Shown: positions 35,376 through 44,472 of the stretch, one piece after another
How positions within the stretch are numbered: position 1 is the first letter of the stretch
Layout: each line of letters opens with the position of its first letter
Assembly: GCF_011516645.4 (NCBI RefSeq)
Contig: NZ_CP088285.1
Coordinates: forward strand, 8,574,501-8,638,500
Reading direction: 5' to 3'
Length of the DNA: 64,000 bases
Source: Bradyrhizobium septentrionale
GTDB taxonomy: Bacteria; Pseudomonadota; Alphaproteobacteria; Rhizobiales; Xanthobacteraceae
Made by a program: the position numbers and the translations under genes
The notes under the pieces: generated by a model
What the model was told of the DNA's origin: nothing
What the model saw: only the letters and a program-made list of their open reading frames with translations
The model's database searches: none

Positions 35376-35548
35376 GTGAACCACGGGGGCGAGTGCCTTG
35401 GCCTCCCTTGGCTTGGCCCTTGGCCCACCCGCCTAATAACCTCCGCGTGAACGAAACTTCATTTCCAGCCCCTCGAAGCGAGGCCGAAACAAACGGCGCT
35501 CAGCATCCCCAGTGTTTTTCATCACCTGAACATTTCCGGGGTAAAGCC

Positions 35549-35743
35549 ATGCAGCAAGACAACGGCATCAAATTCCAGGATCTCGACCAGGTTTTGCGTA
35601 CCGCACAGATCAGGCGTTCTGCCGACCTAGGTCTTTGGATACGGCAGTACATCCAGAACCTCGGTCTCGCTCGCCAACAGAGGGCGACCGACAGCAAGCA
35701 CGCGATTGCAACGCAGTCCGGCACAGAGCTTCTGGCCCACTGA
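35549..35743 (+). CDS. Hypothetical 64-residue protein
   Basis: ATG 35549 with a GGGG site eight bases upstream; earlier in-frame starts are less likely. The protein is mildly basic and helical (IKFQDLDQVLRTAQIRRSAD, then LWIRQYIQNLGLARQQRATD). No signal or membrane segment. It is 18 bases upstream of the small secreted-protein gene, suggesting a two-gene unit just outside the tRNA islet. Confidence 0.5.
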   Translation: MQQDNGIKFQDLDQVLRTAQIRRSADLGLWIRQYIQNLGLARQQRATDSKHAIATQSGTELLAH

Positions 35744-35761
35744 CCCAAGGGAGCGACGACG

Positions 35762-35938
35762 ATGTGGAATCACAAGGTACGCATGCTGGTGGTCGTAAGT
35801 CTGCTGGCCGGTGCGGCTGTCATGTTGCTGGCGATGGCCGCTCCTCACCCGGTATCGAGCGCTGCGCTCGGCAGCGAGTGGCAATGCAGCAAGGCCGGGT
35901 TCGTCCTCACGACCTGCCGTCAGGTCCCGCCAGCCTGA
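35762..35938 (+). CDS. Hypothetical 58-residue secreted or anchored protein
   Basis: ATG 35762 with GGGAG eight bases upstream, ending TGA at 35936-35938. A hydrophobic helix (MLVVVSLLAGAAVMLLAMAA) serves as signal or anchor. The remaining ~30 residues include two cysteines (EWQCSKAGF and LTTCRQVPP) that may pair. It follows the 64-residue gene by 18 bases. Function unknown. Confidence 0.55.
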   Translation: MWNHKVRMLVVVSLLAGAAVMLLAMAAPHPVSSAALGSEWQCSKAGFVLTTCRQVPPA

Positions 35939-36344
35939 ACCGCTCTGGCATGGGCGGTGCAATGGAGACCGTGCTGGGGATTTCAGTGTCCCAGTTCAGG
36001 AAGGAAACGCCGCCGGGCGTGTATTTTTGAAACCGGCGGCGTCTTTTCTTGAGACACCCTGCCTCGAGGGACAGGCCTCAAACGGGAAGCCGGTCACAAG
36101 CTCCTCGGCTGATCGCAGCACCGCCAGCGCGTCCTCTCGATACTTGGGCATCAACAGACACCGCGCCGTCAGAACGTCCCGGTTCGTGCAAAGGTTTTGA
36201 ACGGCAAGTACCCGTCCATGCGATTGGCCGCGTGCGGCAAGGTCGGCTGGGTTGATACCTGTCTGGAATGGGGCGAACTGGTTGATTTCGCCAAAGGCGT
36301 CTCTTGGTTGATAGTCCGCTTACTCACGCAGCACGCTGCTGATG
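35939..36344. other. Intergenic region, nothing recognised
   Basis: 406 bases. No frame with a ribosome-binding site, no tRNA and no member of the window's repeat families was seen. A few frames of up to 129 codons have poor composition and no start signal. Confidence 0.4.
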
Positions 36345-36428
36345 TCACGATCTGAACGCATCGATCGCGTGAGCGAGGAGGATACCAACACTCACAATAA
36401 AAAGTATGGAAATCGCTGCGTCAAACAT
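36345..36428 (-). CDS. 27-residue single-pass membrane protein
   Basis: ATG at 36426-36428, ending TGA at 36345-36347. Reads MFDAAISILFIVSVGILLAH then AIDAFRS: one hydrophobic helix with short polar ends. No clear ribosome-binding site is visible, so the call rests on composition and resemblance to tiny membrane proteins common in this group. Function unknown. Confidence 0.4.
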   Translation of the reverse strand: MFDAAISILFIVSVGILLAHAIDAFRS

Positions 36429-36643
36429 AATGGGCACAGCAAAACGGGCCGTCCGCGATCAGTCAAAAGAAATTCCATCGGCATGAATGTATCGCTCGAC
36501 AGTTGATGCGTCGGTGCAACAGGGATCGGCGTCTCCCGCAGCAACCGGAAGTATTGAGCACGCTATAGATTCATCGTGACGTTCTGTCGTGCGACCACGG
36601 TGCCGGCCGATCTGCCGGTCGCGTCCGGCAGACCGGCCTCGCC

Positions 36644-37063
36644 TCAATGATGAGCCGACACGCTCTTCATGCACTGGGACACGAGATCGGCACCGGCGAA
36701 GTGGCCGACATCGCCCAGGCTGATCATGCCGACCATCCGTTTGCTCTTGTTGATGACGGGCAGCCGGCGGACCTTCAGGGTCTCCATATGATGCACCGCC
36801 TTTGCCAGATCGTCGTCTTCCCGGCAGCAGTGGATGCCTTCGGTCATCACATCCCGCGCGGTGGCACGCGCCGGGTTGAAGTCCTTGCTCGTAACACCTT
36901 TGCAGACGATATCGCGATCCGTCACCATCCCGATCAGGCGATCGTCTCGTCCAATCGGAATACAGCCGACGTCGTGCCCTTGCATCAATTTTGCGATTTC
37001 GGCGATCGGGGTGTCGGGGCTCACCCAATCGACGCCCTTGTGCATCACGTCCTTGACCTTCAT
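36644..37063 (-). CDS. Two-CBS-domain protein
   Basis: 139 residues containing two CBS motifs. The first includes MKVKDVMHKGVDWVSPDTPI and GCIPIGRDDRLIGMVTDRDI; the second includes ARDVMTEGIHCCREDD and VRRLPVINKSKRMVGMISLG. Stand-alone CBS pairs bind adenosyl compounds such as AMP or ATP and regulate partner proteins. AGGGAGG lies five bases before the ATG. The YbaK-like gene lies 122 bases upstream on the same strand. Confidence 0.9.
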   Translation of the reverse strand: MKVKDVMHKGVDWVSPDTPIAEIAKLMQGHDVGCIPIGRDDRLIGMVTDRDIVCKGVTSKDFNPARATARDVMTEGIHCCREDDDLAKAVHHMETLKVRRLPVINKSKRMVGMISLGDVGHFAGADLVSQCMKSVSAHH

Positions 37064-37185
37064 GGAGGACCTCCCTTGCAAGGCAGCAGCCCCCTCGCCT
37101 GCAACTATACAGCAGATCGGACGTGGCCGCATGTGTGCTGCGCCCTCATCGGGCGCACCGACAGATGGTCCCGCCATCGAGCGCG

Positions 37186-37656
37186 TCAGTCGTGCGCGCT
37201 GATGCGGCCGCGCAGTGCGTTGGCGGTCAGGCGTGCGAATTGCTCACGACCGAGATGCAGCAGCGTCTCATGATCGCCGGCTTCAATGTAGACGTCGGGC
37301 TGCATCTCGATGCTGTCATCGACGATCACGTCAAGCCCGTAACAGATGCCGGCGGCGGGAACCGCCCCGTGCGCGCAGTCGGCGAACAGACGATCGATCT
37401 CGCTTTCAGCGGCCAAGGCGATATCGTCGCCGAATCTCGCCCTCAGATCCTCAAGCCTGAGGTGATGTGAGGCCGGCAGCACGGCAAGCATGTAGCCGCC
37501 ATCGCGACGCAACACGATCGCCTTGGCCAAGCGATCGCCTGAGACGTGACATGCCTGGGCGCTATGGGTGGACGACATCGTGAGCACGTGCGGGATTTCG
37601 TCGTACGCGATGTTTTCAGCAGCAAGATATTTATGCAGTGTGGGAGAAATGGTCAT
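37186..37656 (-). CDS. YbaK/aminoacyl-tRNA deacylase-like protein
   Basis: 156 residues with the YbaK/ProX fold: LHKYLAAENIAYDEIPH, RLAKAIVLRRDGGYMLAVLP with the conserved Lys of the deacylase site, and a C-terminal GAVPAAGICYGLDVIVDDSI block corresponding to the GxxxP motif. Family members hydrolyse mischarged aminoacyl-tRNAs such as Cys-tRNA-Pro or Ala-tRNA-Pro; the substrate here is unknown. GGAGG precedes the ATG by seven bases. Confidence 0.8.
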   Translation of the reverse strand: MTISPTLHKYLAAENIAYDEIPHVLTMSSTHSAQACHVSGDRLAKAIVLRRDGGYMLAVLPASHHLRLEDLRARFGDDIALAAESEIDRLFADCAHGAVPAAGICYGLDVIVDDSIEMQPDVYIEAGDHETLLHLGREQFARLTANALRGRISAHD

Positions 37657-37776
37657 GACGTCACCTCCGGTGCGACATGCAACCATCCACCGTGGTCCTG
37701 CCCGCCGCACGATGAGCGGTAGCGTGGTTCTCAACGCAGAGCATAAGTCCAGTTGCTGGGCACTGCAATTCGCCTG

Positions 37777-38595
37777 CTAATTTGGGCGCCGCGCCAGGTT
37801 CAAGTTCCGGGCCTTGTCCAGATTGCGGCTCTCGGCCAGCGCCGCCGCGCTCGGCAGGAGGGCCGACGCAAGGTCGGCCTCGGTGAAATCGGCGCCGGCG
37901 AGATTGGCGTCGGACAAGTCGGCTCCCACGAGGTTAGCGCGGCTGAGGTTGCAATTCGCCAGATTGGCGTTCTGCAGCTTCGCGAATTCGAGATCGGCGC
38001 GCGAGAGATTGGCGCCGCTCAGATCCGCATTCCGCAGATCCGCGGAATTGAGCACGCCGCGCATCATGCCCATCGATTGGTTGCGCATGTCAGCGCTCAA
38101 ATCAGCGCCCGCAAGTTTGGCCCCGATCAGGCTGGCGCCGGAAAGATCGGCGGTGATGCGAGCGCCGCTCAAATCGGCGCCGCCAAGCCTCGCGCGTTGC
38201 ATCTGGGTGCCGAGCAGCGATGCCCTGACGAGGGATGCCCCGGTCAAATCTGCGTCGATGAGCCACGCCTGGTTCAGGATGGCCCCGTCGAGGCGCGCGT
38301 CCTTCAGGCTGGCGCGGTTGAGTTTGACGAGGCGAAGATTGCCGCCGGAGAAGTCGAGCCCCGAGAGATCGAGGCGCGACAGCCGCTTTCCCTCCAAATC
38401 TGCCGTGCGTCGGTTCGCCGGCTGTTGACGTGCCGCCTCGAGCAGCTTGTCGACATCGGCGCGCGTCATTTCCGACGTCGTCATGTCGGGACTGTTGAGG
38501 TCGACATCGCGCAGCATGTCCTGCGCGACGGCGTCAATCGGAGCAACCAGCAGCGCCGCCATCGCTACAAAAGCAAATGCGAGACGAAACAGCAT
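37777..38595 (-). CDS. Secreted pentapeptide-repeat protein
   Basis: 272 residues. A signal peptide (LFRLAFAFVAMAALLVAPID) is followed by a short helical region and then, from about residue 65 to 250, continuous A(D/N)LXX pentapeptide repeats such as ADLSGARITADLSGASLIGA and NLSRADLEFAKLQNANLA, which form a right-handed quadrilateral beta-helix. Export distinguishes it from cytoplasmic Qnr-type DNA mimics. Function unknown. Confidence 0.88.
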   Translation of the reverse strand: MLFRLAFAFVAMAALLVAPIDAVAQDMLRDVDLNSPDMTTSEMTRADVDKLLEAARQQPANRRTADLEGKRLSRLDLSGLDFSGGNLRLVKLNRASLKDARLDGAILNQAWLIDADLTGASLVRASLLGTQMQRARLGGADLSGARITADLSGASLIGAKLAGADLSADMRNQSMGMMRGVLNSADLRNADLSGANLSRADLEFAKLQNANLANCNLSRANLVGADLSDANLAGADFTEADLASALLPSAAALAESRNLDKARNLNLARRPN

Positions 38596-38782
38596 CGCTG
38601 TCTCCGCTTTCCGGCCTTCAGAGTATGAAACCGGATCATGATCCTGGCAATGCTCGTGACCGCGACCGCCGCGTCATTGTGCCACGGCTGAAGCAATACT
38701 GCCCCTCTTCATCGGCCGAGGCGCGCCAGCCTCCAACCAGATGTATTGGGCTGACGCGAACCGCGCAGCACGCCGTGATCCG

Positions 38783-39793
38783 CTAGCCCCGCACGCCCCT
38801 CTCCCCAAACCAGCGCCGGCACGCCCGGCTGAAACTCGTCGCATCGGTGTAGCCGAGCGCCGCCGCCATCTCGTCGCGGGATTGGGTGCCTGCCGCGAGC
38901 ATCACCCTCGCGCGCTCGCGCAGCACGCCGTCGAGCAGCGGGCGGAAGGCGCCGCCACCTTCCGCCAGCCGCCGCACCAGCGTGCGCCGCGAGGTGCCGA
39001 CGAGGCGCGCGGCTTCCTCCTCGCCGAGCCGCTGCGGCAGGCGCGACGCGATCAGGTTCTCCACGATCCGCGTCAGCGCCTCACTGTCCGAGCGCGGCTT
39101 CTCGATCGCCTCCAAGGCTTCGATCGCCTTGGCGTGCAATTCCGGATCGGCAAACGGCGACGGCCGCGCGCACAACTCTTTCGGCACGTCGAACAGGAAG
39201 GCGGCCGCGTTGAACTTCACCGCGCAGGAATAGTGCGGCACGAGCCGCTCCGCGCCCGCGGGCGGAGCCCAGGGAAATTGCAGCGTCGCCTGGCCGATCG
39301 CATCCTCGAGCAGTTGCGTGTACACCGCGTGCACGTTGAGGCTGACCGCCAGCGCCACGGCGTGCCACAGCGCGTCATCCATCGCCACCGCGGGAGAGAT
39401 TTCAATCTGGATCGAGCGCGCGGTGCGGCGCAGCCGGTTGCGGATGAAGGGCGCGCGGGTCGATCCGAACCGGGCGCCGGTGCTCAACGCGTCCTGGATG
39501 GTCGGCGCCGTCCGGGTCGCGACGTCGAGCGCGCCCTGCAGCGATGTCGACCAGACCGACGCGGCCGACAACGGCCAAAGCTCGCCATGCCGGCGGGTGA
39601 TGTTGGCAGCCAGCACCACCAGCGCCGCCACCGGCATGTGCGCGCCCGGCTGGTCGAGCGCCTCGAGTTGGATCCCCGTGCCCTTCAGCAGCTCGTCGCG
39701 CTCGCCGCGCGTCTTGCCGAAGGCGCGGACCAGCGCCCGCGCATAGCTCACCGTGACCGGCGCGCGGAGGGCATCCGTGTCAGATCCCTGCAT
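38783..39793 (-). CDS. AraC-family transcriptional regulator, probably of alkB
   Basis: 336 residues. The N-terminal ~220 form an arabinose_bd-type effector domain, and the C-terminal ~95 carry the two helix-turn-helix units (EEEAARLVGTSRRTLVRRLA and RDEMAAALGYTDATSFSRAC, then RRWFG). The ATG at 39793 is 152 bases from the divergent alkane hydroxylase start, so this is the likely alkB activator, analogous to the AraC-type AlkR of Acinetobacter (inference). An alkane or fatty acid as effector would fit. Confidence 0.85.
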   Translation of the reverse strand: MQGSDTDALRAPVTVSYARALVRAFGKTRGERDELLKGTGIQLEALDQPGAHMPVAALVVLAANITRRHGELWPLSAASVWSTSLQGALDVATRTAPTIQDALSTGARFGSTRAPFIRNRLRRTARSIQIEISPAVAMDDALWHAVALAVSLNVHAVYTQLLEDAIGQATLQFPWAPPAGAERLVPHYSCAVKFNAAAFLFDVPKELCARPSPFADPELHAKAIEALEAIEKPRSDSEALTRIVENLIASRLPQRLGEEEAARLVGTSRRTLVRRLAEGGGAFRPLLDGVLRERARVMLAAGTQSRDEMAAALGYTDATSFSRACRRWFGERGVRG

Positions 39794-39944
39794 GGTGTCG
39801 CCGGCCTCCCCCGGCTGTCTGACGTTTGGCGCAAAATGCCACAAAATTGGCCTGTTGTGAACTGGCGGCGCAGGCCCGCCTCGCGGCATTCTTGATGCAA
39901 CAACGGCGAATGCCGACGCGACGCGAGATGCTGGAGGGAATGCG

Positions 39945-41090
39945 ATGATCTTCGAAGGCAAGAATGATGCTGGCGACCCGATCTTTTATCGGGACGGCAA
40001 ACGCTATCTGTGGATGCTATCGTTCATCCCGCCGCTGATCCCGCTATTGTCCTACTGGCTGTTCCTGCGGACGCACAATCCGCTGGTGACGCTGATCCCC
40101 TTCGTCTTCATCTTCATCCTGATCCCGCTGCTCGACGTCCTGTTCGGCGAGGACACCCACAATCCGCCGGCGGAAGTGGTCGCTGCGATGGAGGCCGATC
40201 CGTATTATCTGCGGCTGGCGCGCTTCACCGTGGTGTTTCCCTGGGTGAACTACGTCGCCCTGATCGCCTTCTTCGGCACCCAGGAGCTGCCGTGGTGGTC
40301 CTATGTCGCGTTGCTGCTCGGTGTCGGCACCATCAATGGCGGTGCACTACTGATCGGGCACGAGCTCGGCCACAAGCCGGACAGGCTCAACATCCTGTTC
40401 GGCACGCTCGCCAATTGTGCGGTGGGATACGCCCACTTCCGCGTCGAGCACAATCGCGGCCACCACACCTGGGTTGCGACCCCCGAAGATCCCGCCAGCG
40501 CGCGGTTCGGGGAATCGATCTATGCGTTCGCGCTGCGCGAATTGCCCGGCGCCTTCAAGCGCGGCTGGCGCAACGAGGCCGAGCGGCTGACCAGGCGCGG
40601 CGAGCCGGTCTGGTCGGTCAACAACGAGATCCTGCAGGGCTTTGCGCTGACATTCGTGGTCGCGGCGATACTGATCGCGCTGTTCGGCTGGAAGGTGGCG
40701 CCGTTCATCGTCGCGCATCATTTCCTCGGCTGGTATGCGCTGACCCAGGCCAATTATGTCGAGCATTACGGGCTGCTGCGCGAAAAACTGCCGAACGGCC
40801 GCTACCAGGCGGTCGAGCCGCGCCACTCCTGGAACACCAACCACATCGTCTCGAACCTGATGACGTTCCATCTGCAACGTCATTCCGATCACCACGCCAA
40901 CCCGATGCGCCCCTACCAGTCGCTGCGCGATTTCGACGACATCCCGCGGCTGCCGAACGGCTACACCGGCATGTTCGGGCTGGCGGCGATCCCGCCGCTC
41001 TGGTTCCGGGTGATGGACCCGAAGACACTGGCCTGGGCCGGTGGCGACAAGAGCAAGCTCAATCTGCGCGACCGGCCGGCGAGTTCGTGA
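39945..41090 (+). CDS. alkB: Alkane 1-monooxygenase
   Basis: 381 residues with about six membrane helices and all histidine boxes of the AlkB diiron site: HELGH (139-143), EHNRGHHTWVATPEDPASAR (168 onward), NYVEHYG (270-276) and QRHSDHH (311-317). It hydroxylates terminal methyl groups of n-alkanes and needs rubredoxin and rubredoxin reductase, which are not in this window. Expression is probably controlled by the divergent AraC-type gene. A strong hairpin follows the stop. Confidence 0.95.
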   Translation: MIFEGKNDAGDPIFYRDGKRYLWMLSFIPPLIPLLSYWLFLRTHNPLVTLIPFVFIFILIPLLDVLFGEDTHNPPAEVVAAMEADPYYLRLARFTVVFPWVNYVALIAFFGTQELPWWSYVALLLGVGTINGGALLIGHELGHKPDRLNILFGTLANCAVGYAHFRVEHNRGHHTWVATPEDPASARFGESIYAFALRELPGAFKRGWRNEAERLTRRGEPVWSVNNEILQGFALTFVVAAILIALFGWKVAPFIVAHHFLGWYALTQANYVEHYGLLREKLPNGRYQAVEPRHSWNTNHIVSNLMTFHLQRHSDHHANPMRPYQSLRDFDDIPRLPNGYTGMFGLAAIPPLWFRVMDPKTLAWAGGDKSKLNLRDRPASS

Positions 41091-41099
41091 TTGCAATTG

Positions 41100-41127
41100 C
41101 CGCCCGGCCTGCAAACAGGCCGGGCGG
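41100..41127. terminator. Bidirectional terminator-like hairpin after alkB
   Basis: A perfect 12-base-pair GC-rich stem (CCGCCCGGCCTG / CAGGCCGGGCGG) with a CAAA loop, between the convergent alkB and beta-propeller genes. It likely stops transcription from both sides. Confidence 0.7.
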
Positions 41128-41152
41128 CGGCGTCAATACGCTGCGCCCGCAC

Positions 41153-42274
41153 TCATCGCGAGACGTAGCCGGCCGCGAGCGGCTTGAAGCGATAGATCAG
41201 ATACGGAGCCTTGTTCTCGCCCTTGCCGCCGTGGAACATCGCGGCCGCGGAGATCTGCGACGCCGATACGTACATGTAGCCGTCTGCGGACGCCGTGATG
41301 CCGTCGGACCAGACCATCTCCGCATCGCTCAGATAGGTGCTATACTTGCGGTCGGCGCCGATGACGCCGACCAACTTGCTCTCGACTGCGGTGAGATAGA
41401 GATTGCCGGCATAGTCGATCGAGAGCCCGCCATTGTTCGGCTTGTCTGAATAGCGCTCGACCTTGGCGCTGAGCTCGGGTGGCGTCAGCTTCTCGTCGTT
41501 GAGATCGGCAACCCGCACGCGGTAGATCGAGCGGCCGCTGAGCGGCGCGAAGTAGACCCATTCCGACCTGACATCCATGGTGATGCCGTCGCAACCGACC
41601 TTGATGATCGATGGCTTGCCGTCCTTGGCCGACACCGTGAGATCCTTGCCGTCCACCGTGATCGGCAGGTCCTCGGGGATCGTGGAACGGTCTCCGTCAA
41701 GCACGCGCCTGGCGCGCCCGGTGTCCATGTCGATGATGATGATCGCGGCATGCGAGCCGTCGCCGCCCGGGCCGATATTCTCGTCGGCGATGTAGAATTT
41801 GCGATGCTTCTGGTCGATCACGATGTCCTGCGGCTGCGACCCCGTCCGCGTCACGGGATCCGGCATGTAATAGATGCGCTCGAGCCGGTCGCTGCGTGTA
41901 TTCCATCCGACCAGTTTTGGCGTGATGTTGGTGCGGAAGCCCATGTCGATGATCCAGACCACGCCGTTCTCGTCCGAGCGGAGCCCGAGCACGTTGTCGA
42001 GATACTGGTCGGTGCCCTTGCGCGGCGTATTCCACTCCGCGCTTGGAAACGGCTGGAACGTCGTCGGCGACGTCAGCTTCGCGACCCTGATCTCCGGACT
42101 GAAGAACGGGTGATGGCTGAAGATCAGCTGGTTGTCCGGCGTGATGGCGATGTTGCCGACCGACTCGGGCAACCGCGCCACGATCTCGGCACGGACCGCC
42201 GCCTCGTCCGCACGCGCAGCTGATAGCAATACGTTCGCCGTCATCGCGGCGATCAACAAAATCCCTCGCTTCAC
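41153..42274 (-). CDS. Secreted beta-propeller protein (MRJP/SMP-30-like)
   Basis: 373 residues from a GTG with GGGAGGGG six bases upstream; ATG 42301 is the alternative. Signal peptide KRGILLIAAMTANVLLSAAR. The mature protein shows propeller-like repeats: LPESVGNIAITPDNQLIFSH, NGVVWIIDMGFRTN, KFYIADENIGPGGDGSHAAI and LSIDYAGNLYLTAVESKLVG. It resembles the major royal jelly protein/YvrE-type lactonase-like group. A periplasmic lactonase or dehydrogenase role is possible; the catalytic metal ligands are not certain. Confidence 0.78.
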   Translation of the reverse strand: MKRGILLIAAMTANVLLSAARADEAAVRAEIVARLPESVGNIAITPDNQLIFSHHPFFSPEIRVAKLTSPTTFQPFPSAEWNTPRKGTDQYLDNVLGLRSDENGVVWIIDMGFRTNITPKLVGWNTRSDRLERIYYMPDPVTRTGSQPQDIVIDQKHRKFYIADENIGPGGDGSHAAIIIIDMDTGRARRVLDGDRSTIPEDLPITVDGKDLTVSAKDGKPSIIKVGCDGITMDVRSEWVYFAPLSGRSIYRVRVADLNDEKLTPPELSAKVERYSDKPNNGGLSIDYAGNLYLTAVESKLVGVIGADRKYSTYLSDAEMVWSDGITASADGYMYVSASQISAAAMFHGGKGENKAPYLIYRFKPLAAGYVSR

Positions 42275-42425
42275 GCGGGTCCCCTCCCTGTTGTCATTCA
42301 TGTGTCGTTGCACGCCGGACCGGCCTCTGCTCGGCAAGGTTCGGCTTTGCGGGACCAACGTTGCGCGCTAAGTTGGGCGCTGACAATTACGCACAGGAAT
42401 GTCCGGTAGTATCAGGGAGTGAACC

Positions 42426-42818
42426 ATGAAGGGGCGCGATGCGAAGAGCTATGATTGTGCAGCCGGCTGCCCCGTCGAGGCGACGCTCGATCTGATCGAC
42501 GGCAAGTGGAAGGCCGTGATCCTCTATCACCTGCTCGGCGACACCATCCGCTTCAACGAGCTCGGGCGGCGGCTGTCGCGGATTTCGCAGCGCATGCTGA
42601 CGCGGCAGCTTCGCGAGCTGGAAACCGCTGGACTGATCCACCGCGAGATCTATCCGGAGGTGCCGCCGCGCGTCGAGTATTCGCTGACGGCGCGCGGGCG
42701 TTCGCTCGAGCCCGTGATCCGCTCGCTGTGGAGCTGGGGCAACGCCTATCTCGAGGAGCGACGCGCTGCGCCGCGCGCGCTCAACGGGGCGTCAGCCTCG
42801 GCACAACGCGCCGGGTAG
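42426..42818 (+). CDS. HxlR-family transcriptional regulator
   Basis: 130 residues. The conserved Cys11 and Cys15 near the N-terminus (YDCAAGCPVEATLDLIDGKW), the FNELGRRLSRISQRMLTRQLR recognition region in pieces and the wing YPEVPPRVEYSLTARG identify the HxlR winged-helix type. Some members sense aldehydes or quinones through the N-terminal cysteine. AGGGAG precedes the ATG. It may regulate the following gene or the divergent propeller gene. Confidence 0.9.
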   Translation: MKGRDAKSYDCAAGCPVEATLDLIDGKWKAVILYHLLGDTIRFNELGRRLSRISQRMLTRQLRELETAGLIHREIYPEVPPRVEYSLTARGRSLEPVIRSLWSWGNAYLEERRAAPRALNGASASAQRAG

Positions 42819-42831
42819 AGCGGAGAAGCGC

Positions 42832-43494
42832 ATGCCGCGGACGAACCTGCTCAACTGGGCGGTCCGGCGCCTGGTGATCTGGCTACTCGTGCTCGGCGGC
42901 GGATATCTCTTGGTGTTCGGCGGATCGTCGACGTCCAAGCCGATCCGCAAGAAGATTTCGATCGAGGTGGCGACACCGAACGGCACGGCGCGCGGCGCGT
43001 CCGTGATCGAGATGGTCCACTCGCATGCACCATGGTGGTACCCGGCCGCGGTGAAGAGCGCGACCTCCGAGCGGGGCGAAGCCCCCTACGCCGATCTTGG
43101 CGGCAGGCGCTATGTGTTCGTCACCATCAACAACCAGCTCGACGAGAGTCCGATCTCGGGAAGCCTCCTGCCGGAATCGATGCAGGCCGATGGCAGCTTT
43201 CAACCGAACAGGGCGCCGATGATCGTGACCTTTGGCGATATCGAGGATCCGAACACGATCCGGAAGCTCGAGCCCGGCGCATTCGAGCGGGCGTTCGGAT
43301 CGGGCTATCGTCTGGTGAGCCTGACCGCGACCGATACGCAGGATCCGCCGACCAACGGAACGCTGGCGCAGAAATTTCCGGTGCTGCATCGGCAGCTATT
43401 GATGCCGGCCCGGCAGCGCGTGCCGCAGCCCTATCAGCGCGGCGACCTCCGAGCGATCAACTGGCGCGCCTTCGAGACGCCGCCAACACCGTGA
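42832..43494 (+). CDS. Hypothetical membrane-anchored protein
   Basis: 220 residues. A single N-terminal helix (LVIWLLVLGGGYLLVFGG) is followed by a ~190-residue polar domain with ASVIEMVHSHAPWWYPAAVK, RRYVFVTINNQLDESPIS and a Pro/Arg-rich C-terminus. Probably periplasmic. No known motif. It starts 13 bases after the HxlR gene, so the two may be co-transcribed, and it converges with the methyltransferase gene. Confidence 0.65.
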   Translation: MPRTNLLNWAVRRLVIWLLVLGGGYLLVFGGSSTSKPIRKKISIEVATPNGTARGASVIEMVHSHAPWWYPAAVKSATSERGEAPYADLGGRRYVFVTINNQLDESPISGSLLPESMQADGSFQPNRAPMIVTFGDIEDPNTIRKLEPGAFERAFGSGYRLVSLTATDTQDPPTNGTLAQKFPVLHRQLLMPARQRVPQPYQRGDLRAINWRAFETPPTP

Positions 43495-43501
43495 GCCCCG
43501 T

Positions 43502-44287
43502 CTATGCCGACCGCCGTTTCATCGCGCCGATGCCGAGGAATGAACCGCCGACGGACGGATACTGGCTGGTGAATTCGAACGTATCGAAGATCGGCGCCTC
43601 GAACTCCTTGAGCGCTGTCCAGAGCAGCGTCGTATCCGGACAGGCCTGGGAGTGGACGTCGTGATGCACGATGATCCTGGCATGGGCACGGACCAGCAGA
43701 TGGTCCAGCATCGCACCGCGCAGGCTGTGATCGCCGTCGATAAAGACGAACTCCGGCTTCACCCGATCGACATAGGCACTGACGACCGGCGCGGTGGAGA
43801 AGGCCTGAAGGTAGACCGGCTCGATCTCCGCCCGCTCGCGGAGCAGCTCGAAATAGGTCGTGATGAACGGTGTCGGATCGATCGGATCGACCGCGATCAC
43901 GGTCTTGAGGTCGGCGCCGCTATTCCGGAGCCACTCCGCAACCAGGATGAACATGCCGCCCCAGCGGCAGCCGATCTCCATATACGATGAGACGCCGGAC
44001 ACGTTGCGCGCCAGCCAGGCCAGATACGGCGCAAGCTGGCTCGGATACTGCCAGAGGTGCAGGCCCTTGCCGAAGCTCGTCGACAATTCCGGCGGCTGCT
44101 CGCGAAGCAACTCGTCGTTGAGGCCGAGCGCGGGGATGAACTCCCGCTCGAGGAATGCCACGTCAGTGCGCTCTGCGGCGCTCAGTCCGGCGATCGCATC
44201 GACTGCCTCACCGACCGAATCGGAGAGATCGGCAAAACGCTGATATCGATCGGCTTGAGCCTGCGGGACGTTGAGCATCGGCACCAT
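43502..44287 (-). CDS. SAM-dependent methyltransferase-like protein
   Basis: 261 residues from ATG 44285-44287; starts up to 44476 are open but lack a good site. The Rossmann core has SSYMEIGCRWGGMFILVAEW (motif I), KTVIAVDPIDPTPF (motif II) and PEFVFIDGDHSLRGAMLDHL, a pattern of the CmcI/rhamnosyl O-methyltransferase class. The HHDVHSQACPDT stretch may contribute metal ligands. It probably methylates a sugar or small metabolite. No glycan genes are adjacent. Confidence 0.75.
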   Translation of the reverse strand: MVPMLNVPQAQADRYQRFADLSDSVGEAVDAIAGLSAAERTDVAFLEREFIPALGLNDELLREQPPELSTSFGKGLHLWQYPSQLAPYLAWLARNVSGVSSYMEIGCRWGGMFILVAEWLRNSGADLKTVIAVDPIDPTPFITTYFELLRERAEIEPVYLQAFSTAPVVSAYVDRVKPEFVFIDGDHSLRGAMLDHLLVRAHARIIVHHDVHSQACPDTTLLWTALKEFEAPIFDTFEFTSQYPSVGGSFLGIGAMKRRSA

Positions 44288-44472
44288 CAACTCGGACGGA
44301 AGGGCAAGAGGAGACCGCAGCTGATGCGCCCCCGATGATTGAACGGCGGGCGCGTCCGTCTCGGGCGCGGAATCTGCGTTCGGGCGCAAATATTCCGCCT
44401 CACCTGCCGTGCATCTACGGGAAACCCGCCAGCCCACATTCGGATCGCGCCGGGCGCGCTGCCGCAGCGCCT

